Shown: positions 54,514 through 63,949, numbered from the stretch's first letter. The stretch is DNA of 64,000 nt from Fodinibacter sp963695175 (GCA_963695175.1 CAVOGG010000003.1:186001-250000); one strand, 5' to 3'. The notes: generated by a model from the sequence alone, not told the origin. Numbers and translations are program-made.

Positions 54514-56040
54514 ATGACCGTGCGCCGGGTGATGGGGATCGAGACCGAGTACGGCATCGTCGTGCCCGGCAACCCGGCGGCGAACCCGATGGTCGCCTCC
54601 GGCGACGTCGTCACGGCCTACGCCGCCTCGCGCGGCATCCGGCCCGCTCGCGCCAGCTGGGACTACGCCGACGAGGCGCCGCTGCGCGACGCGCGCGGAT
54701 TCGACATGGGTCGAGGCAGCGCCCACCCGAGCCAGCTCACCGACGTCGAGGACCCGACCCTGGCCAACGTCGTGCTCACCAACGGGGCCCGGCTCTACGT
54801 CGACCACGCGCACCCCGAGTACAGCTCGCCCGAGGTCACCACCCCGCGCGCCGCCGTCACCTGGGACCGGGCCGGTGAGCTCGTCATGCGCGAGGCCGTG
54901 GCGCGGCTGGCGACCGTGCCGCCCGGGGTCAACCTCTACAAGAACAACACCGACGGCAAGGGCGTCTCCTACGGCACCCACGAGAACTACCTGATGGCGC
55001 GCTCCACCCCGTTCGCGAACATCGTGCGCCACCTGACGCCGTTCTTCGTGGTCCGCCAGGTCATCTGCGGGTCCGGCCGGGTCGGCATCGGCGTCGACTC
55101 GCGCACCCCCGGCTACCAGATCGCCCAGCGCAGCGACTTCTTCGAGGTCGAGGTCGGGCTCGAGACCACGCTGAAGCGCCCGCTCATCAACACCCGCGAC
55201 GAGCCGCACGCCGTCGCCGACCGCTACCGCCGGCTGCACGTCATCCTCGGCGACGCCAACCACTGCGACGTCGCGAACCTGCTCAAGATGGGCACCACGT
55301 CGCTGGTGCTCGCGATGATCGAGGCCGACGCGTTCCGCGACGACCTGTCGGTGCGGCGGCCGGTGGCGACCCTGCACGAGGTCTCGCACGACACCACCCT
55401 GCAGGCCAAGGTCGAGCTGGTCGACGGCCGCCGGATGACCGCCCTGGAGCTGCTCTGGGAGTACCACGACCGGGCCGCCGCCTTCGTGGCGGCACAGTCG
55501 GGCGGCGAGCCCGACAGCGACACGGTCGAGGTCATGCACTGGTGGGGCACCGTGCTCGACAAGCTCGGCCGCGACCCGATGGAGGCCCGTCGCGAGGTCG
55601 ACTGGGTCGCGAAGCTGGCGGTGCTCGAGGGCTACCGCGAGCGCGACTCGCTCGGCTGGGGCGACCCGCGGCTGAAGGCCGTCGACCTGCAGTGGTCCGA
55701 CGTGCGTGCTGACCGGGGCCTGGCCCACCGGCTGGTGGCCACCGGCCGGCTCGAGGTGCTCGTCGACGAGGCCGATGTGCGGCGCGCCGTCGAGGAGCCG
55801 CCCAACGACACCCGCGCGTGGTTCCGGGGCACCTGCCTGCGGCTCTTCCCGGACGACGTCGTGGCGGCGTCCTGGGACTCGGTGATCTTCGACGTCGCGG
55901 GCCAGCGCACGCTGCAGCGGGTGCCGATGCTCGAGCCGCTCAAGGGCACCGAGGCCGGCGTCGGTGACCTGGTGCGCAACGCACCGGATGCCGCGTCCCT
56001 GCTGCGCGCGCTGGCCGCCAACGCGGACCCGGGCGCGTGA
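54514..56040 (+). CDS. dop: Pup deamidase/depupylase
   Basis: 508 aa. Glutamine-synthetase-fold enzyme that deamidates the C-terminal Gln of Pup to Glu and removes Pup from substrates. Signature start MGIETEYGIVVPG; the following ~40-residue Ala-rich region is the Dop-specific loop. Then LTNGARLYVDHAHPEYSSPE (catalytic Asp) and NNTDGKGVSYGTHENYL. It precedes pup, whose terminal Gln makes Dop essential here. Confidence 0.96.
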   Translation: MTVRRVMGIETEYGIVVPGNPAANPMVASGDVVTAYAASRGIRPARASWDYADEAPLRDARGFDMGRGSAHPSQLTDVEDPTLANVVLTNGARLYVDHAHPEYSSPEVTTPRAAVTWDRAGELVMREAVARLATVPPGVNLYKNNTDGKGVSYGTHENYLMARSTPFANIVRHLTPFFVVRQVICGSGRVGIGVDSRTPGYQIAQRSDFFEVEVGLETTLKRPLINTRDEPHAVADRYRRLHVILGDANHCDVANLLKMGTTSLVLAMIEADAFRDDLSVRRPVATLHEVSHDTTLQAKVELVDGRRMTALELLWEYHDRAAAFVAAQSGGEPDSDTVEVMHWWGTVLDKLGRDPMEARREVDWVAKLAVLEGYRERDSLGWGDPRLKAVDLQWSDVRADRGLAHRLVATGRLEVLVDEADVRRAVEEPPNDTRAWFRGTCLRLFPDDVVAASWDSVIFDVAGQRTLQRVPMLEPLKGTEAGVGDLVRNAPDAASLLRALAANADPGA

Positions 56041-56069
56041 CCCTCCCTCGTCCGCACGGGTCCTCCGAC

Positions 56070-56075
56070 TAGGCT
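56070..56075 (+). promoter_or_regulatory. -10 element of the pup-prcBA-pafA operon
   Basis: TAGGCT lies 32 nt before the pup ATG. Unlike most promoters here it leaves a leader containing a strong GAGGAGG ribosome site at 56094-56100, suited to high Pup expression. Confidence 0.5.
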
Positions 56076-56107
56076 CGCAACAAGTCCACCTTTGAGGAGG
56101 GGTCACC

Positions 56108-56302
56108 ATGGCCGGTCAGGAGCAGGTCCGCCCGCAGCGTCGTGACGACGGCGGTGCCGACGACGCCCCAGAGCCCGCAGCAGCCGCGGCCGCGCAGGTG
56201 CAGTCGAGCGAGATCGACGACATCCTCGACGAGATCGACGGCGTGCTGGAGTCCAACGCCGAGGAGTTCGTGCGCGGGTTCGTCCAGAAGGGTGGCCAGT
56301 GA
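56108..56302 (+). CDS. pup: Prokaryotic ubiquitin-like protein Pup
   Basis: 64 aa, ending in GGQ. The C-terminal Gln must become Glu before ligation to lysines of target proteins. Central EIDDILDEIDGVLESNAEEFVRGFVQKG is the region that forms a helix on the ATPase coiled coil. N-terminal part is disordered and Ala-rich, needed to start unfolding. Overlaps prcB by 4 nt. Confidence 0.97.
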   Translation: MAGQEQVRPQRRDDGGADDAPEPAAAAAAQVQSSEIDDILDEIDGVLESNAEEFVRGFVQKGGQ

Positions 56303-57126
56303 CCCCCGGAGCCGACAGCGGACGGCTGCCCGCGGCCTACCTCGTGCCCGGCTCGTCGTCGTTCACCGAGTTCCTCTCGGCCCAGTCACCCACGATGCTG
56401 CCGTCGGGCCGCACCCTGCCGCCGGGCGCCGCCATCGACGCGCCGCACGGCACGACGATCGTCACGCTGACCTATGCCGGGGGAGTGGTCATGGCGGGCG
56501 ACCGCCGGGCCACGATGGGCAACCTGATCGCCAACCGCGACATGGAGAAGGTCTTCGCCACCGACGAGTACAGCCTGGTCGGCATCGCCGGCACGGCGGG
56601 CCTGGCCATCGAGCTGGTGCGCCTGTTCCAGGTCGAGCTCGAGCACTACGAGAAGATCGAGGGCACCCTGATGTCGCTCGAGGGCAAGGCCAACCGGCTC
56701 GCCTCGATGATCCGGGGCAACCTCGGGATGGCGATGCAGGGCCTGTCGGTCGTGCCCCTGTTCGCCGGGTACGACGCCGGCACCGGCATCGGCCGGATCT
56801 TCTCCTACGACGTGACCGGCGGCTGCTACGAGGAGCACGACCACCACAGCGTGGGGTCGGGCTCCCTCTTCGCCCGGGGCTCGCTGAAGAAGCTCTACCG
56901 CCGGGCCGGCACCCTGGACGACGCCGTGCGCACCGCGGTCGAGGCGCTCTACGACGCCGCCGACGACGACTCGGCCACGGGTGGCCCCGACGTCGGCCGC
57001 CGGATCTGGCCGACCATCGGCATCGTCGACGACGACGGGGCGCGGTTCGTGCCCGACGACGAGATCGCGCCGGTGGTCGACGCCATCATCGCCGCGCGCG
57101 TCGACAACCCGGGAGGTGCCCGATGA
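56299..57126 (+). CDS. prcB: Proteasome beta subunit
   Basis: 275 aa from GTG. The propeptide ends at HG before TTIVTLTYAGGVVMAGDRRAT, so cleavage should expose catalytic Thr52. Then YEKIEGTLMSLEGKANRL and FAGYDAGTGIGRIFSYDVTGG. N-terminal nucleophile hydrolase forming the two inner rings of the 20S core; overlaps pup and prcA by 4 nt each. Confidence 0.97.
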   Translation: MTPGADSGRLPAAYLVPGSSSFTEFLSAQSPTMLPSGRTLPPGAAIDAPHGTTIVTLTYAGGVVMAGDRRATMGNLIANRDMEKVFATDEYSLVGIAGTAGLAIELVRLFQVELEHYEKIEGTLMSLEGKANRLASMIRGNLGMAMQGLSVVPLFAGYDAGTGIGRIFSYDVTGGCYEEHDHHSVGSGSLFARGSLKKLYRRAGTLDDAVRTAVEALYDAADDDSATGGPDVGRRIWPTIGIVDDDGARFVPDDEIAPVVDAIIAARVDNPGGAR

Positions 57127-57941
57127 CCGCCGGGATGCCGTTCTACGTCTCGCCCGAGCAGCTGATGAAGGACCGGGCCGACTTCGCGCGCAAGGGAATC
57201 GCCCGCGGACGGTCCGTGGTGGTGCTCGCCTACGACAACGGCATCGCGTTCGTCGCCGAGAACCCCAGCCGGGCGCTGCACAAGGTCTCCGAGATCTACG
57301 ACCGGATCGCCTTCGCGGCGGTCGGCAAGTACAACGAGTTCGAGAACCTGCGCGTGGCCGGGGTGCGCTACGCCGACCTGCGTGGTTACTCCTACGACCG
57401 CTCCGACGTCACCGCCCGCGGCCTGGCGAACGCCTACGCCCAGACCCTGGGCGCCGTGTTCACCCAGGAGTCCAAGCCGTACGAGGTCGAGATCGTCGTC
57501 GCCGAGGTCGGAACGACCCCGGACACCGACCAGGTCTACCGGCTCACCTACGACGGCTCGGTGGCCGACGAGCACGGCTTCGTCGCCATGGGTGGCGGAG
57601 CGGAGCAGATCGAGAACGGCCTGAAGGAGCAGTGGCGCGAGGGCATGAACCTGTCCGAGGCGCTGGTGCTGGCCGTCGGCCTGCTCGGCACCGACCCGGC
57701 CGGCGGCCCGACCCGCGAGCTCGCCCCGACCCAGCTCGAGGTGGCGGTGCTCGACCGGAAGCGGCCGCGGCGCACCTTCCGGCGGATCACCGGCGAGCTC
57801 CTCGAACGGCTGCTGAGCACCGACGACCCGACCCGTGACGCCCCGCCGGCCGACGACGGCCTCGACGAGCACTCGGCCCGCGACGCCACGACCAACCCGC
57901 AGACCCAGCGCCCTGCCGCCCAGGACGGCCCACCCGAGTGA
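57123..57941 (+). CDS. prcA: Proteasome alpha subunit
   Basis: 272 aa from ATG 57123 with N-terminal gate region MPFYVSPEQLMKDRADFARKGIARGRSVVVLAY, then RIAFAAVGKYNEFENLRVAGVRYAD. It lacks the catalytic Thr and forms the outer rings gated by Arc. The last ~40 residues (TRDAPPADDGLDEH...) are acidic and disordered. The stop overlaps the pafA start by 4 nt. Confidence 0.96.
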   Translation: MTAGMPFYVSPEQLMKDRADFARKGIARGRSVVVLAYDNGIAFVAENPSRALHKVSEIYDRIAFAAVGKYNEFENLRVAGVRYADLRGYSYDRSDVTARGLANAYAQTLGAVFTQESKPYEVEIVVAEVGTTPDTDQVYRLTYDGSVADEHGFVAMGGGAEQIENGLKEQWREGMNLSEALVLAVGLLGTDPAGGPTRELAPTQLEVAVLDRKRPRRTFRRITGELLERLLSTDDPTRDAPPADDGLDEHSARDATTNPQTQRPAAQDGPPE

Positions 57942-59317
57942 ACACGCCCGGCGGACGGCGCATCTTCGGGATCGAGAACGAGTACGGCATCACCTGCTCG
58001 ACCGGTGGCCAGCGCACGCTCACGCCCGACGAGGTGGCCCGCTACCTCTTCCGCAAGGTCGTCGCGTGGGGCCGCTCGAGCAACGTGTTCCTCACCAACG
58101 GCTCCCGGCTCTACCTCGACGTCGGCTCGCACCCCGAGTACGCCACCGCCGAGTGCGACTCGCTCGCCCAGGTCGTCGCCCACGACAAGGCGGGGGAGCG
58201 GATCATCGAGGGCCTGGTCGTCGACGCGCAGCAGCGGCTGCGTGAGGACGGCGTGGCCGGTGACATCTACGTCTTCAAGAACAACACCGACTCGGCCGGC
58301 AACTCCTACGGCTGCCACGAGAACTACCTCGTCACCCGGGCCGGCGAGTTCGCCACGATCTCCGACACGCTGCTGCCGTTCCTCATCAGCCGCCAGATCA
58401 CCTGCGGCGCCGGAAAGCTGGTCGCGACCTCCAAGGGTGCGACGTACGCCGTGAGCCAGCGGGCCGACCACATCTGGGAGGGCGTGTCGTCGGCGACCAC
58501 CCGCAGCCGGCCGATCATCAACACCCGCGACGAGCCGCACGCCGACGCCGAGCACTACCGCCGGCTGCACGTCATCGTCGGCGACTCGAACATGAGCGAG
58601 TCGACCACGATGCTCAAGGTCGGGTCCTGTGACCTCGTGCTCCGGATGATCGAGGCGGGCGTGGTCATGCGTGACCTCACCCTGGAGAACCCGATCCGCG
58701 CGATCCGTGAGATCTCGCACGACACCACGGGCCGCCGCACCGTGCGGCTGGCCAACGGGCGGCAGCTGAGCGCACTCGACCTGCAGCGCGAGTACTACAC
58801 GAAGGCCGTCGAGTTCGTCGACAGGGAGGGCTCCAGAGACCCGCTGCACGCCCGCGTGCTCGACCTGTGGGACCGCACCCTGACCGCCGTCGAGAACGCC
58901 GACCTCGCCCTGGTGGCGACCGAGATCGACTGGGTGATCAAGTACCGCCTCATCGAGGACTACGCGACCAAGCACGGGCTCGACCTCGACCACCCGCGGC
59001 TGGCCCAGATCGACCTCGCCTACCACGACATCGACCGCAGCCGAGGGCTGTTCTACCTGCTCCAACGGCGTGGCCTGGTCGCCCGGATCGTCACCGACCC
59101 GGAGATCTTCCAGGCCAAGGTGCGCCCGCCGGAGACCACCCGCGCCAAGCTGCGCGGCGACTTCATCCGGGCCGCCCAGGAGCACCGTCGTGACTTCACC
59201 GTCGACTGGGTGCACCTGAAGCTCAACGACCAGGCCCAGCGAACCGTGCTGTGCAAGGACCCGTTCCTCGCCCAGGACCCCCGGGTCGAGCGCCTGATCG
59301 AGGGCATGAGCGGCTGA
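57938..59317 (+). CDS. pafA: Pup-protein ligase
   Basis: 459 aa from GTG. Attaches deamidated Pup to lysine side chains through a gamma-glutamyl phosphate. GIENEYGITCSTGGQ, LTNGSRLYLDVGSHPEYATAECD (catalytic Asp), NNTDSAGNSYGCHENYL. Paralogue of Dop but without the long loop after the first strand. Last gene of the pup-prcB-prcA-pafA overlap chain. Confidence 0.97.
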   Translation: MNTPGGRRIFGIENEYGITCSTGGQRTLTPDEVARYLFRKVVAWGRSSNVFLTNGSRLYLDVGSHPEYATAECDSLAQVVAHDKAGERIIEGLVVDAQQRLREDGVAGDIYVFKNNTDSAGNSYGCHENYLVTRAGEFATISDTLLPFLISRQITCGAGKLVATSKGATYAVSQRADHIWEGVSSATTRSRPIINTRDEPHADAEHYRRLHVIVGDSNMSESTTMLKVGSCDLVLRMIEAGVVMRDLTLENPIRAIREISHDTTGRRTVRLANGRQLSALDLQREYYTKAVEFVDREGSRDPLHARVLDLWDRTLTAVENADLALVATEIDWVIKYRLIEDYATKHGLDLDHPRLAQIDLAYHDIDRSRGLFYLLQRRGLVARIVTDPEIFQAKVRPPETTRAKLRGDFIRAAQEHRRDFTVDWVHLKLNDQAQRTVLCKDPFLAQDPRVERLIEGMSG

Positions 59318-59383
59318 CCCGGAGCGGGCCGCGCGTGCAGCGTTCTCCCAGCCGGCGATGCGGAAGTTCACACGGGGCCCCGT

Positions 59384-59389
59384 TATCGT
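59384..59389 (+). promoter_or_regulatory. -10 element of the FKBP lipoprotein gene
   Basis: TATCGT about 50 nt before the GTG at 59440, giving a leadered mRNA after pafA. Confidence 0.35.
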
Positions 59390-59439
59390 GGGGTGCTGTT
59401 GTCGCTGCACGACAGCCCTCCGACCAGAAGGTTCCACCC

Positions 59440-60390
59440 GTGTCACGTCGTCTCACCACCGCCCTGTCCGCCACCCTTCTCGCCTCCGCGCTCGTCCTGA
59501 GCGCCTGCGGAGAGGAGGCGGCCACCAAGCCGTCCCCGACGGTGAGCGGAGTCACCGTCACCGGCAGCGACCCCGCCAAGGCCCCGACCGTGTCGGTCAA
59601 GGCCCCGCTGGCCGTCACCAAGACCGGGTCCCAGGTCGTCACGGACGGCACCGGCGCCTCGGTGGCCGAGGACGACCTGGTGTCGATCCAGGCGGTCATC
59701 GTCAACGGTCGCGACGGCAAGGTCGTCAACTCCACGTGGGAGACCGGCGCCGTCGGCCTCGACCTCAGCGCGGACGGGCTGTTCAAGTCGTTCAAGAGCG
59801 AGGTGCCGGGCAAGAAGGTCGGCTCGCGGTTCGTCATCACCTCGACCGCCGCCGACGCGTTCGGTGACACCGGCAACGAGAGCCTCGGCGTCAAGAAGGA
59901 CGACCCGATCGTCTTCGTCGTCGACCTCGTGTCGGCCACCAAGCCCCTCGCCGAGGCCCAGGGCAAGGCCGTGGCGCCGAAGGCGGGCCTGCCGACGGTC
60001 ACCATGAACGAGGGCAAGCCGGCGACCATCACCGTCCCCAAGGGCGCCAAGGCACCGACCAAGACCATCGTCCAGCCGCTGATCGAGGGCACCGGCCCCG
60101 AGGTGAAGAAGGGCCAGACCGTGCGGGTGGCCTACACCGGCGCGCTCCTGAAGGACGGCAGCGTCTTCGACTCCAGCGCCAACCACCCCGAGCAGCCCTA
60201 CTTCGCCTTCCCGATCGGGCAGGGCCAGGTCATCAAGGGCTGGGACAACGGCCTCGAGGGCGTGAACGTCGGCAGCCGCGTGCTCCTCGTCATCCCGCCG
60301 GCCGAGGGCTACGGCACCGCCGGCAGCCCGCCGAAGATCGCCGGCAACGACACCCTGGTGTTCGTCGTCGACGTCCTCGCCGCGTACTGA
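59440..60390 (+). CDS. FKBP-type peptidyl-prolyl isomerase lipoprotein
   Basis: 316 aa from GTG 59440. Lipoprotein signal LSATLLASALVLSACGEE (lipobox LSAC). Two FKBP-like halves: an N-terminal degenerate one (about 60-160) and a C-terminal one with VRVAYTGALLKDGSVFDSS, IKGWDNGLEGVNVGSRVLLVIPP. Extracytoplasmic folding catalyst attached to the membrane. The pafA-FKBP order is common in actinobacteria. Confidence 0.93.
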   Translation: MSRRLTTALSATLLASALVLSACGEEAATKPSPTVSGVTVTGSDPAKAPTVSVKAPLAVTKTGSQVVTDGTGASVAEDDLVSIQAVIVNGRDGKVVNSTWETGAVGLDLSADGLFKSFKSEVPGKKVGSRFVITSTAADAFGDTGNESLGVKKDDPIVFVVDLVSATKPLAEAQGKAVAPKAGLPTVTMNEGKPATITVPKGAKAPTKTIVQPLIEGTGPEVKKGQTVRVAYTGALLKDGSVFDSSANHPEQPYFAFPIGQGQVIKGWDNGLEGVNVGSRVLLVIPPAEGYGTAGSPPKIAGNDTLVFVVDVLAAY

Positions 60391-60446
60391 TCCCACGCAC
60401 CCATCCGCAGTACCCTCACCCCGCACCGTCTCCTGGAGGTCGTCAG

Positions 60447-60827
60447 ATGAGCACGCAGCCCACCCGCCCCGAGATCGACTTCCCGGGCGACCAGCCGCCG
60501 ACCGAGCTGGTCGTCGAGGACATCACCGTCGGTGACGGCACCGAGGCCACGGCCGGCAGCACCGTGTCGGCGCACTACGTCGGTGTCGCGCACTCGACGG
60601 GCGAGGAGTTCGACGCCTCGTGGAACCGCGGTGCGCCGCTCGACTTCCGGCTCGGCGTGGGCATGGTCATCGCCGGCTGGGACCAGGGCATCGAGGGCAT
60701 GAAGGTCGGCGGCCGTCGCCGCCTCACCATCCCGCCGCACCTCGGCTACGGCGACCGCGGCGCCGGTGCCGCGATCAAGGGCGGCGAGACGCTCATCTTC
60801 GTCGTCGACCTCATGGACGTGCGCTGA
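60447..60827 (+). CDS. FKBP-type peptidyl-prolyl isomerase, cytosolic
   Basis: 126 aa: ISVGDGTEA-like start, VSAHYVGVAHSTGEEFDASW, MVIAGWDQGIEGMKVGGRRRLTIPPHLGYGDRG, ending LIFVVDLMDV. Single FKBP domain without a signal peptide, 56 bp after the lipoprotein paralogue. CTGGAGGTC ribosome site upstream. Overlaps the end of the convergent DUF3866 gene by 17 nt. Confidence 0.95.
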   Translation: MSTQPTRPEIDFPGDQPPTELVVEDITVGDGTEATAGSTVSAHYVGVAHSTGEEFDASWNRGAPLDFRLGVGMVIAGWDQGIEGMKVGGRRRLTIPPHLGYGDRGAGAAIKGGETLIFVVDLMDVR

Positions 60828-61911
60828 GAACAGCGGCATGAGCACCCGCGGCGGCAGCCGCGACGAACGGGGCGGGGTCGTGGTCGAGACCCCGCCCCAT
60901 CGTCGTCAGGGCCACCGGTGAGGTGCGCAGCGCGTCGAGCAGCCCGTCGGCCGGCACCTCGACGACGGTCAGGGCCGCCCGCGCGGTGCTGACCAGCTCG
61001 ACCAGCTGGGCGCGCACCAGGGTGTCGAGCTCGGGGTCGGGCAGCGCCGTGACCGGCACGTCGGCGGGCGTCAGCAGGGCCCGGCCGTAGGCGGTGCGGC
61101 TGTGGTGGCTGATGCCGCGGTGCCGCTCGCGGCGGTCCGCCCCCGACACGCGCAGCGACGCGACGCCCCGGCCGCCGAGCACGTCGGCGGCGTGCAGGGC
61201 GTCGGCGCAGGCCACCCCGGAGTAGCCCCAGCGGGTGCCGGTGCCGACGTTGCCCGGCCCCTGGGCGACGACGGTGACGTCCGCTCCCACGACGTGCCGG
61301 GCGGCGAGCAGCCCGGTGTGCGTCGTGACGGCCTCGTGGTCGCCCCCGAACGCCTGCCCCACGGTGAGCGTCGCGGCGAGCCACCCGGCATCCGCCAGCC
61401 CGGCCACCGCTCGGGAGAAGGCCGCGGGCAGCGCCCCGCCGTCGGTCATGACGTAGGCCACCCGCGCCTGCGGGTTCACCGCCCGGATGCCGGCCAGCAC
61501 GGCCGGGAGGGCGGAGTGCAGGTCGGCGACCACCACCGGCATCCCGGCCAGGTCGTCGGCCTCGGCGAGGGCGTCGTGGTGCGGGCTGTCCTGCTCGTCG
61601 ACCGCGAGCAGCATCTGCTGCATCGGCGTGTAGCGCGCCTTGACGATGTGGCCCAGGCCGGTCGGTGGGTCCGCGGGGAGGTGGTCGGGGCGGGCCACGA
61701 CGAACGCCAGGCCGCCGGTGCCCAGGCCCTTGAGCAGGGCCGACGCGTTGAGCAGCACCCGCTCGCCGGGCTGCGGGATGCCGACCATCGCCGTGTAGGC
61801 GAGCGCGCGCACGGGGGTGTCGGGGGCCTCGTCGAGCACGACGGTGCACTCCACCGCCCCCGGCCACTGGCGCACCTGATCGATGACCGTCCCGGCTCGC
61901 CACTGCATCAC
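60811..61911 (-). CDS. DUF3866 family protein
   Basis: 366 aa starting GTG then ATG (MMQWRAGTVIDQVRQWPGAVECTV). Contains LLNASALLKGLGTGGLAFVVARPD, VADLHSALPAVLAGIRAV and VVAQGPGNVGTGTRWGYSG, all typical of DUF3866. Function unknown. Divergent from pafB: the two starts are 35 bp apart and both have TANNNT 7 nt upstream, a fixed arrangement in pafBC loci. Confidence 0.9.
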   Translation of the reverse strand: MMQWRAGTVIDQVRQWPGAVECTVVLDEAPDTPVRALAYTAMVGIPQPGERVLLNASALLKGLGTGGLAFVVARPDHLPADPPTGLGHIVKARYTPMQQMLLAVDEQDSPHHDALAEADDLAGMPVVVADLHSALPAVLAGIRAVNPQARVAYVMTDGGALPAAFSRAVAGLADAGWLAATLTVGQAFGGDHEAVTTHTGLLAARHVVGADVTVVAQGPGNVGTGTRWGYSGVACADALHAADVLGGRGVASLRVSGADRRERHRGISHHSRTAYGRALLTPADVPVTALPDPELDTLVRAQLVELVSTARAALTVVEVPADGLLDALRTSPVALTTMGRGLDHDPAPFVAAAAAGAHAAVLSARP

Positions 61912-61918
61912 GGTCGGC

Positions 61919-61924
61919 AGCGTA
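61919..61924 (-). promoter_or_regulatory. -10 element of DUF3866 gene
   Basis: TACGCT on the minus strand, 7 nt before the GTG at 61911. Confidence 0.45.
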
Positions 61925-61933
61925 TCCGTCGGG

Positions 61934-61939
61934 TAGCGT
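61934..61939 (+). promoter_or_regulatory. -10 element of pafB
   Basis: TAGCGT, 7 nt before the GTG at 61947. Confidence 0.5.
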
Positions 61940-61946
61940 TCGGCGG

Positions 61947-62957
61947 GTGAGCAGCGAGCCCGGCACGGCCGCCCCGTCGGCGGCGCAGGTGAAGACCGAG
62001 CGACTCCTGAACCTCGTGCTCGTACTCCTCTACACGCGGCGCCCGATGTCCAAGGCCCAGATCCGCCAGCTCGTGCCGCAGTACGGCCAGTCGGCGTCGA
62101 CCGAGGCCTTCGAGCGGATGTTCGAGCGCGACAAGGACGAGCTGCGCGAGCTCGGCATCCCGCTCGTCACCGAGGACATCGACCCGCTGCACGAGGACGA
62201 GCCCGGCTACCGCATCCACCAGCGCGAGTACGCGCTGCCCGACATCTCCTTCGAGCCCGACGAGCTCGCCGTGCTCGGCCTGGCCAGCCGCACCTGGGCG
62301 CAGGCCAGCCTGGCCGGGCCGGCCGCCCAGGCGCTGCGCAAGCTGCGGGCCGCCGGGGTCGAGCGCGACGTCGACGCCCTGATCGGCATCGAGCCGCGGC
62401 TGCGCACCACCGAGCCGGCGTTCGACGCGGTCAAGGACGGCGTGCTGCGCCGGGTGCCGTTGCGCTTCGACTACCGGCGGCCCGAGGCCGCCGAGGCCAG
62501 CGAGCGACACGTGCACCCGTGGTCGCTCGTGTCGTGGCACGGCCACTGGTACCTCAACGCCTTCGACGTCGACCGGGAGGCGGCCCGGGCCTTCCGCCTC
62601 TCGCGGATCGTCGGGGGAGTGCGCACCGCCGGCCGGCCCGGCTCCTTCGAGGTGCCCGACGACCACGAGCCGGAGCTGATGGTGCAGCGCGTGGCCCAGC
62701 CACCGACCCAGCCCAGCCCGGCGGTGCTGCGGGTGCGGCACGGCGCCGGCCACAGCCTGCGCCGGCGGGCCCGCACGGTCGGCGAGGTCGACGCCACCTG
62801 GGACCTCGCGGACCTCGACTACACCGACCTCGACGACTTCGCCGAGGAGCTCGCGGGCTACGGCAGCGACGTCGTCGTCGAGGCGCCGCCGGAGCTCGTC
62901 GACTCGGTGGTCGGCCGGCTCCGGGGCTCGCTCGCCGCGCACGGGGGTGCGCGCTGA
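61947..62957 (+). CDS. pafB: WYL-domain regulator PafB
   Basis: 336 aa. N-terminal winged helix (TERLLNLVLVLLYTRRPMSKAQIRQLV) and WYL domain with HGHWYLNAFDVDREAARAF. With PafC it forms the heterodimeric transcription activator of the LexA-independent DNA-damage response in mycobacteria. TAGCGT is 7 nt upstream. Its stop overlaps the pafC start (TGATG). Confidence 0.94.
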   Translation: MSSEPGTAAPSAAQVKTERLLNLVLVLLYTRRPMSKAQIRQLVPQYGQSASTEAFERMFERDKDELRELGIPLVTEDIDPLHEDEPGYRIHQREYALPDISFEPDELAVLGLASRTWAQASLAGPAAQALRKLRAAGVERDVDALIGIEPRLRTTEPAFDAVKDGVLRRVPLRFDYRRPEAAEASERHVHPWSLVSWHGHWYLNAFDVDREAARAFRLSRIVGGVRTAGRPGSFEVPDDHEPELMVQRVAQPPTQPSPAVLRVRHGAGHSLRRRARTVGEVDATWDLADLDYTDLDDFAEELAGYGSDVVVEAPPELVDSVVGRLRGSLAAHGGAR

Positions 62958-63949
62958 TGGCCGGGTTCACCCAGGAGACCGCGACCGCCCGGCTGTCCCG
63001 GCTGCTGACGATGGTGCCGTGGCTGGTGAACCGCCAGGGCATCGACCTGCAGCAGGCCGCCGACGACCTCGGCGTGAGCTCCGAGCAGCTCGAGGCCGAC
63101 CTCAACCTGCTGTTCCTGTGCGGCTACGGCCAGATGCCCGACGAGCTGATCGAGGCCGACTGGGAGGAGGGCCGGGTCTTCGTCGGCAACGCCGACACCA
63201 TCGCCCGGCCCCTGCGGCTCGGCGTCGACGAGGCCGTCACCCTGGTCGTGGGCCTGCGGGCCCTGCGCGAGGTGCCGGGCCTGGGGGAGCGCGACGCCGT
63301 CGACCGGGCCCTCGCCAAGCTCGAGGATGCCGCCGGCGCGGCCGCCGCTCCCGCCCGCCGGGTGCGGGCGGAGGTCGCCGAGGGTGGTTCACCCGAGCTG
63401 CTGGCCCGGGCGCAGCAGGCGATCGCCGACCACCGGCGGGTGCACCTGCGCTACCTCGTGCCCGGACGGGACGAGACCACCGAGCGCGACGTCGACCCGA
63501 TGCGGGTGGTCGGCATGGACGGTCGCTGGTACCTCGAGGGCTGGTGCCACCGGGCGGAGGACACCCGGATGTTCCGGATCGACCGGGTCGAGGAGCTCAC
63601 CGTGCTGGACGTCGACGGCACCCCGCCGGCCGGCGCCCACGAGCGGGACCTGTCCGAGGGCACCTTCCGCCCCGCTCCCGACGACCTGGTCGTCACCCTG
63701 CGGCTGCTCCCGGGAGCCACCTGGGTGGCCGACTACTACCCGGTGGAGTCGGTCGAGCGCGTGGCGGTCGACGACGGCGGCGGCCTGCTGGTGCGCATGC
63801 GCACCGCCGACACCGCGTGGCTGCTCCGGCTCGTGTGGCGTCTGGGTGGCCGGGGCGTGGTGCTCGACCCACCCGAGGTGGTCGCCGAGGTCCGCGACGG
63901 CGCCGCCGCGGCGCTGACGGCCTACCCGGCGACGGCCGGCGAGGGCTGA
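62957..63949 (+). CDS. pafC: WYL-domain regulator PafC
   Basis: 330 aa from ATG 62957 at the TGATG junction. Helix-turn-helix (LSRLLTMVPWLVNRQGIDLQQAADDLGVS) and WYL domain (MDGRWYLEGWCHRAEDTRMFRIDRV). Second subunit of the PafBC activator. The longer open frame upstream belongs to another frame of pafB and is not coding. Confidence 0.94.
   Translation: MAGFTQETATARLSRLLTMVPWLVNRQGIDLQQAADDLGVSSEQLEADLNLLFLCGYGQMPDELIEADWEEGRVFVGNADTIARPLRLGVDEAVTLVVGLRALREVPGLGERDAVDRALAKLEDAAGAAAAPARRVRAEVAEGGSPELLARAQQAIADHRRVHLRYLVPGRDETTERDVDPMRVVGMDGRWYLEGWCHRAEDTRMFRIDRVEELTVLDVDGTPPAGAHERDLSEGTFRPAPDDLVVTLRLLPGATWVADYYPVESVERVAVDDGGGLLVRMRTADTAWLLRLVWRLGGRGVVLDPPEVVAEVRDGAAAALTAYPATAGEG

Noticed and set aside
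59395..59425. PafBC-type damage promoter (TTGTCGCTG) upstream of the FKBP gene
   Set aside because: The match to TTGTCRGTG is imperfect and no TANNNT follows at the right distance.
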